Below, piece by piece: positions 62,047 through 64,000 of a stretch of 64,000 nucleotides of DNA. The stretch comes from Phytohabitans rumicis (GTDB taxonomy: Bacteria > Actinomycetota > Actinomycetes > Mycobacteriales > Micromonosporaceae), in the NCBI RefSeq assembly GCF_011764445.1, contig NZ_BLPG01000001.1:3224001-3288000 (forward strand), written 5' to 3'. How positions within the stretch are numbered: the stretch's first letter is position 1; each line of letters starts with the position of its first letter. The notes beneath the pieces are model-generated. The model was not told where the DNA came from and did no database searches. It saw only the letters and a list, made by a program, of their open reading frames with translations. Position numbers and translations under genes: made by a program.

Positions 62047-64000
62047 GTGGCGGATCCGCAGCGCGCGTGTGAGGTCTACGCCCTGGCGCCGGGCGAGACC
62101 GAGTGGCGCTGCGGATCCGGCACGCTGATGTCCGACGGGTTGGTCCTGACCGCCGCGCATGTGGTGAGAGGCGCCGATGCCACGATCCGCGTGCGATTCG
62201 CGCACTCACACAAGCGCTGGTGGCACGCGGAGATCGCCTGGCCGTCCCATGACCACGCGGTCGACGCTGCCCTCCTCCGCGTGACGGAGGCCGACTTCGA
62301 GGCCCCACCGCAGCTGCGCCCACTCCGGTGGGGCCGGCTGGTGTGTGACCGGCCCGGCGCGGCGGTGGACGCCGTCGGGTTTCCGCGCGTCCGGGTTGAC
62401 CCGGACGGCGACGTCCGCGACACCGAGCATCTGTCTGGCACGGTGCGACCGCTGGGCCTGCGAAAGTCGGGCTGGCTCGACGTCGCAGTCGAGTCCGCGC
62501 CAAGGCCGAGTCCGTCCTCAACGGACTCGCCCTGGGGCGGCATGTCCGGCGCGGGCCTGTTCTGCAACGACGTGCTCGTCGGCCTGATCGCGCGTGACGA
62601 CAAGCGTTTCGAGAGCGGCCGCGTACGCGCGGTGCACCTGTCGGACGCTGTCCAGGACGCCGGATTCCAGGCACTGGTCTGGCCCGGCGGCGCGGAGGCG
62701 GCGCCCGGCCTCGAGCCGGCGGAACTGGCCGGGCTCCAGCACGTCACCGCGCCCCCGGCGTCGCCGGCATCGCTCCTGCGCGCCGACGCCGCGGTGGTCG
62801 CCTTCCACGGCCGCGACGACATCATCGAACGCCTCGAACACTGGTGCGCGCAGCCGGACGAGTTGTCGGCCTGGCTGCTCACCGGGCCGGGTGGGCAGGG
62901 CAAGACCCGCCTCGCGAGGGAGCTCGCCGGTCGGATGCGCCGGCGCGGGTGGGCCACGGTCCTGCTGTCCACCGTGCACGGTGCGGCAGCCGCATGGCTT
63001 TCCTCGGTCAGCGTCCCGCTCCTGCTGGTGATCGACTACGCGGAACGCCGGGAGCACCTGGAGAAGCTCGCCCCGTTGCTCCAAGAAAGGCAATCCAGGC
63101 TTCCGCTACGTGTGCTCCTGCTGGCCCGTGGCGCCGAGGGCGGGTGGCTGAAGGGCCTTCCCCCGTACTGGGATTTCCTGGCGATCGCCAAGGTCGAGAG
63201 GCTCCCGGCCCTCGACGCCACGCCAGCGGAGAGCCGGAGCGCGTTCGACGAGGCCGTGGCGGCGTTCGCGAGCCGCCTCGACGACCTGTCCGGCTTTCCG
63301 GGCGATTGGCTCGGCCGCGCGACCACGGTTGCCGCCCCGCGGTACCGGGAACCGATGACGGCCTTGGGCCTGCAACTTGCGGCCCTGGTCGCGCTGCTAT
63401 CGGACCAGCCGGCGCCCGCTGGTGCCCCGGACGGCGAGGAACCGTCTGTCGCCAAGGCCGCGACCGACCTCCTCGACCAACACGAGGCCCGGTACTGGGA
63501 CCGCCTCGCCAGCCAGCGCGGTCTGCGGCTGGCCATGGAGACCCTGCAGATCGCGGTCGCGGCATCCTGCCTCGTACCGGTCGCCGACCTGCACGCGGCG
63601 GTCGCACTCCTGGCCCGAGTGCCGGTACTGGACGGTCTGGATCCCGATCGCCGGATAGCCGTCGCGACCTGGCTGCGGGACCTGTACCCGGGCGGCGAGT
63701 GGTGGTGGGGAAGCCTTCAGCCGGACCTGCTCGCCGAACACCTGGTGGCCAAGGTCGTGCTGGACCACCCCGGCCTGCTGCCGGCCCTACTCGCAAGCGC
63801 CGACGAAGACCAGGCCAAGAGGGCCCTGACCGTGCTCGCCGCGGCCGCCGTCCACGATCGACGGCTGCACGACCAGATCGTCGGCGCCATCACCACGCAC
63901 CCGGCGACGCTGGCTCCGGCCGCCGCACGGGTCGCCGTGGAGACCGCCGCGCCGCGACCGCTGGTGGACGCGCTCAGCCGGGTCGCGGTGGACCGATCGG
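62047..64000 (+). CDS. Trypsin-like protease fused to STAND NTPase (partial, runs off the window)
   Basis: The frame is open from GTG 62047 to the window end (651 codons). Residues 1 to about 210 form a trypsin-like domain with an intact triad: His38 in LTAAHVV, Asp73 in VDAALLRV and Ser167 in GGMSGAGLF. There is no signal peptide, so it is a cytoplasmic protease. A P-loop NTPase follows, with Walker A TGPGGQGKT (279-287), a conserved R-L after it, and Walker B LLLVIDYAE (Asp330). Helical repeats continue to the edge (LLPALLASADEDQAKRALTVLAAAAVHDRRL). The layout is that of STAND/NLR-like conflict proteins whose effector is a protease activated on ligand sensing by C-terminal repeats. Confidence 0.85.
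   Translation, partial: MADPQRACEVYALAPGETEWRCGSGTLMSDGLVLTAAHVVRGADATIRVRFAHSHKRWWHAEIAWPSHDHAVDAALLRVTEADFEAPPQLRPLRWGRLVCDRPGAAVDAVGFPRVRVDPDGDVRDTEHLSGTVRPLGLRKSGWLDVAVESAPRPSPSSTDSPWGGMSGAGLFCNDVLVGLIARDDKRFESGRVRAVHLSDAVQDAGFQALVWPGGAEAAPGLEPAELAGLQHVTAPPASPASLLRADAAVVAFHGRDDIIERLEHWCAQPDELSAWLLTGPGGQGKTRLARELAGRMRRRGWATVLLSTVHGAAAAWLSSVSVPLLLVIDYAERREHLEKLAPLLQERQSRLPLRVLLLARGAEGGWLKGLPPYWDFLAIAKVERLPALDATPAESRSAFDEAVAAFASRLDDLSGFPGDWLGRATTVAAPRYREPMTALGLQLAALVALLSDQPAPAGAPDGEEPSVAKAATDLLDQHEARYWDRLASQRGLRLAMETLQIAVAASCLVPVADLHAAVALLARVPVLDGLDPDRRIAVATWLRDLYPGGEWWWGSLQPDLLAEHLVAKVVLDHPGLLPALLASADEDQAKRALTVLAAAAVHDRRLHDQIVGAITTHPATLAPAAARVAVETAAPRPLVDALSRVAVDRS

Overview
The window is very GC-rich and coding-dense, with frequent GTG/TTG starts and ATGA/GTGA/TGATG overlaps. 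The conserved block argS-lysA-hom ... thrB-rho ... rpmE-prfA ... prmC-tsaC-LMW-PTP ... glyA-atpIZBEFHAGD ... atpC-DUF2550 is actinobacterial. I infer a member of the Micromonosporaceae or a close relative, from gene order, the long AtpH and the style of the intergenic hairpins; no species can be named.

Layout. 0-1.2 kb: a secreted lipoprotein. 1.5-12 kb (minus strand): glyA, two AtpI/AtpZ-type accessory genes and atpBEFHAGD, then an LCP-family gene placed between atpD and a short atpC, then DUF2550. 12-20.5 kb: class A PBP, an anchored AA10 polysaccharide monooxygenase, LMW tyrosine phosphatase, tsaC, prmC, a TPR-like/GGDEF protein, prfA and rpmE. 20.7-29 kb: accessory genes between rpmE and rho (Tat-exported PL8 lyase, T4-Pnkp-like end-healing enzyme, a 1090-aa phosphodiester glycosidase/metallophosphoesterase, bacterial nitric oxide synthase). 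29-32.2 kb: rho and thrB. 32.4-42 kb: a SigE-type sigma factor, a BNR-like membrane protein, a lipoprotein, a MacAB-type export system, an MFS carrier and an RND pump. This block separates thrB from thrC and hom, and thrC is inverted. 43-47.7 kb: hom, lysA, argS. 47.8-50.1 kb: a leader peptide, DUF3105 and DUF305 genes, a degenerate IS630-like transposase and tRNA-Arg(CCG). 50.2-62 kb: accessory genes. These are a divergent TetR/TetX-like monooxygenase pair, a membrane lipoprotein, a carbohydrate ABC operon (binding protein, two permeases, class II aldolase, ADP-dependent-type sugar kinase) with a DeoR regulator, an HAF-repeat protein and an APH-fold protein. 61.7-64 kb: a Trypco2 protein followed by a trypsin-STAND NTPase that runs off the window edge, a candidate conflict/defence module.

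Three cross-cutting observations stand out. (1) Six copies of a composite, nearly palindromic intergenic element of about 80-110 bp with a conserved asymmetric core, two of them flanking the LPMO gene. (2) Five frameshifts, each explained by one base missing from a short G/C homopolymer (atpZ-like gene, transposase remnant, sugar kinase twice, sugar-binding protein). This looks like systematic undercalling in the sequence data, so these genes should not be treated as truly broken without re-sequencing. (3) Long perfect hairpins between convergent genes (prfA/GGDEF and thrC/hom).
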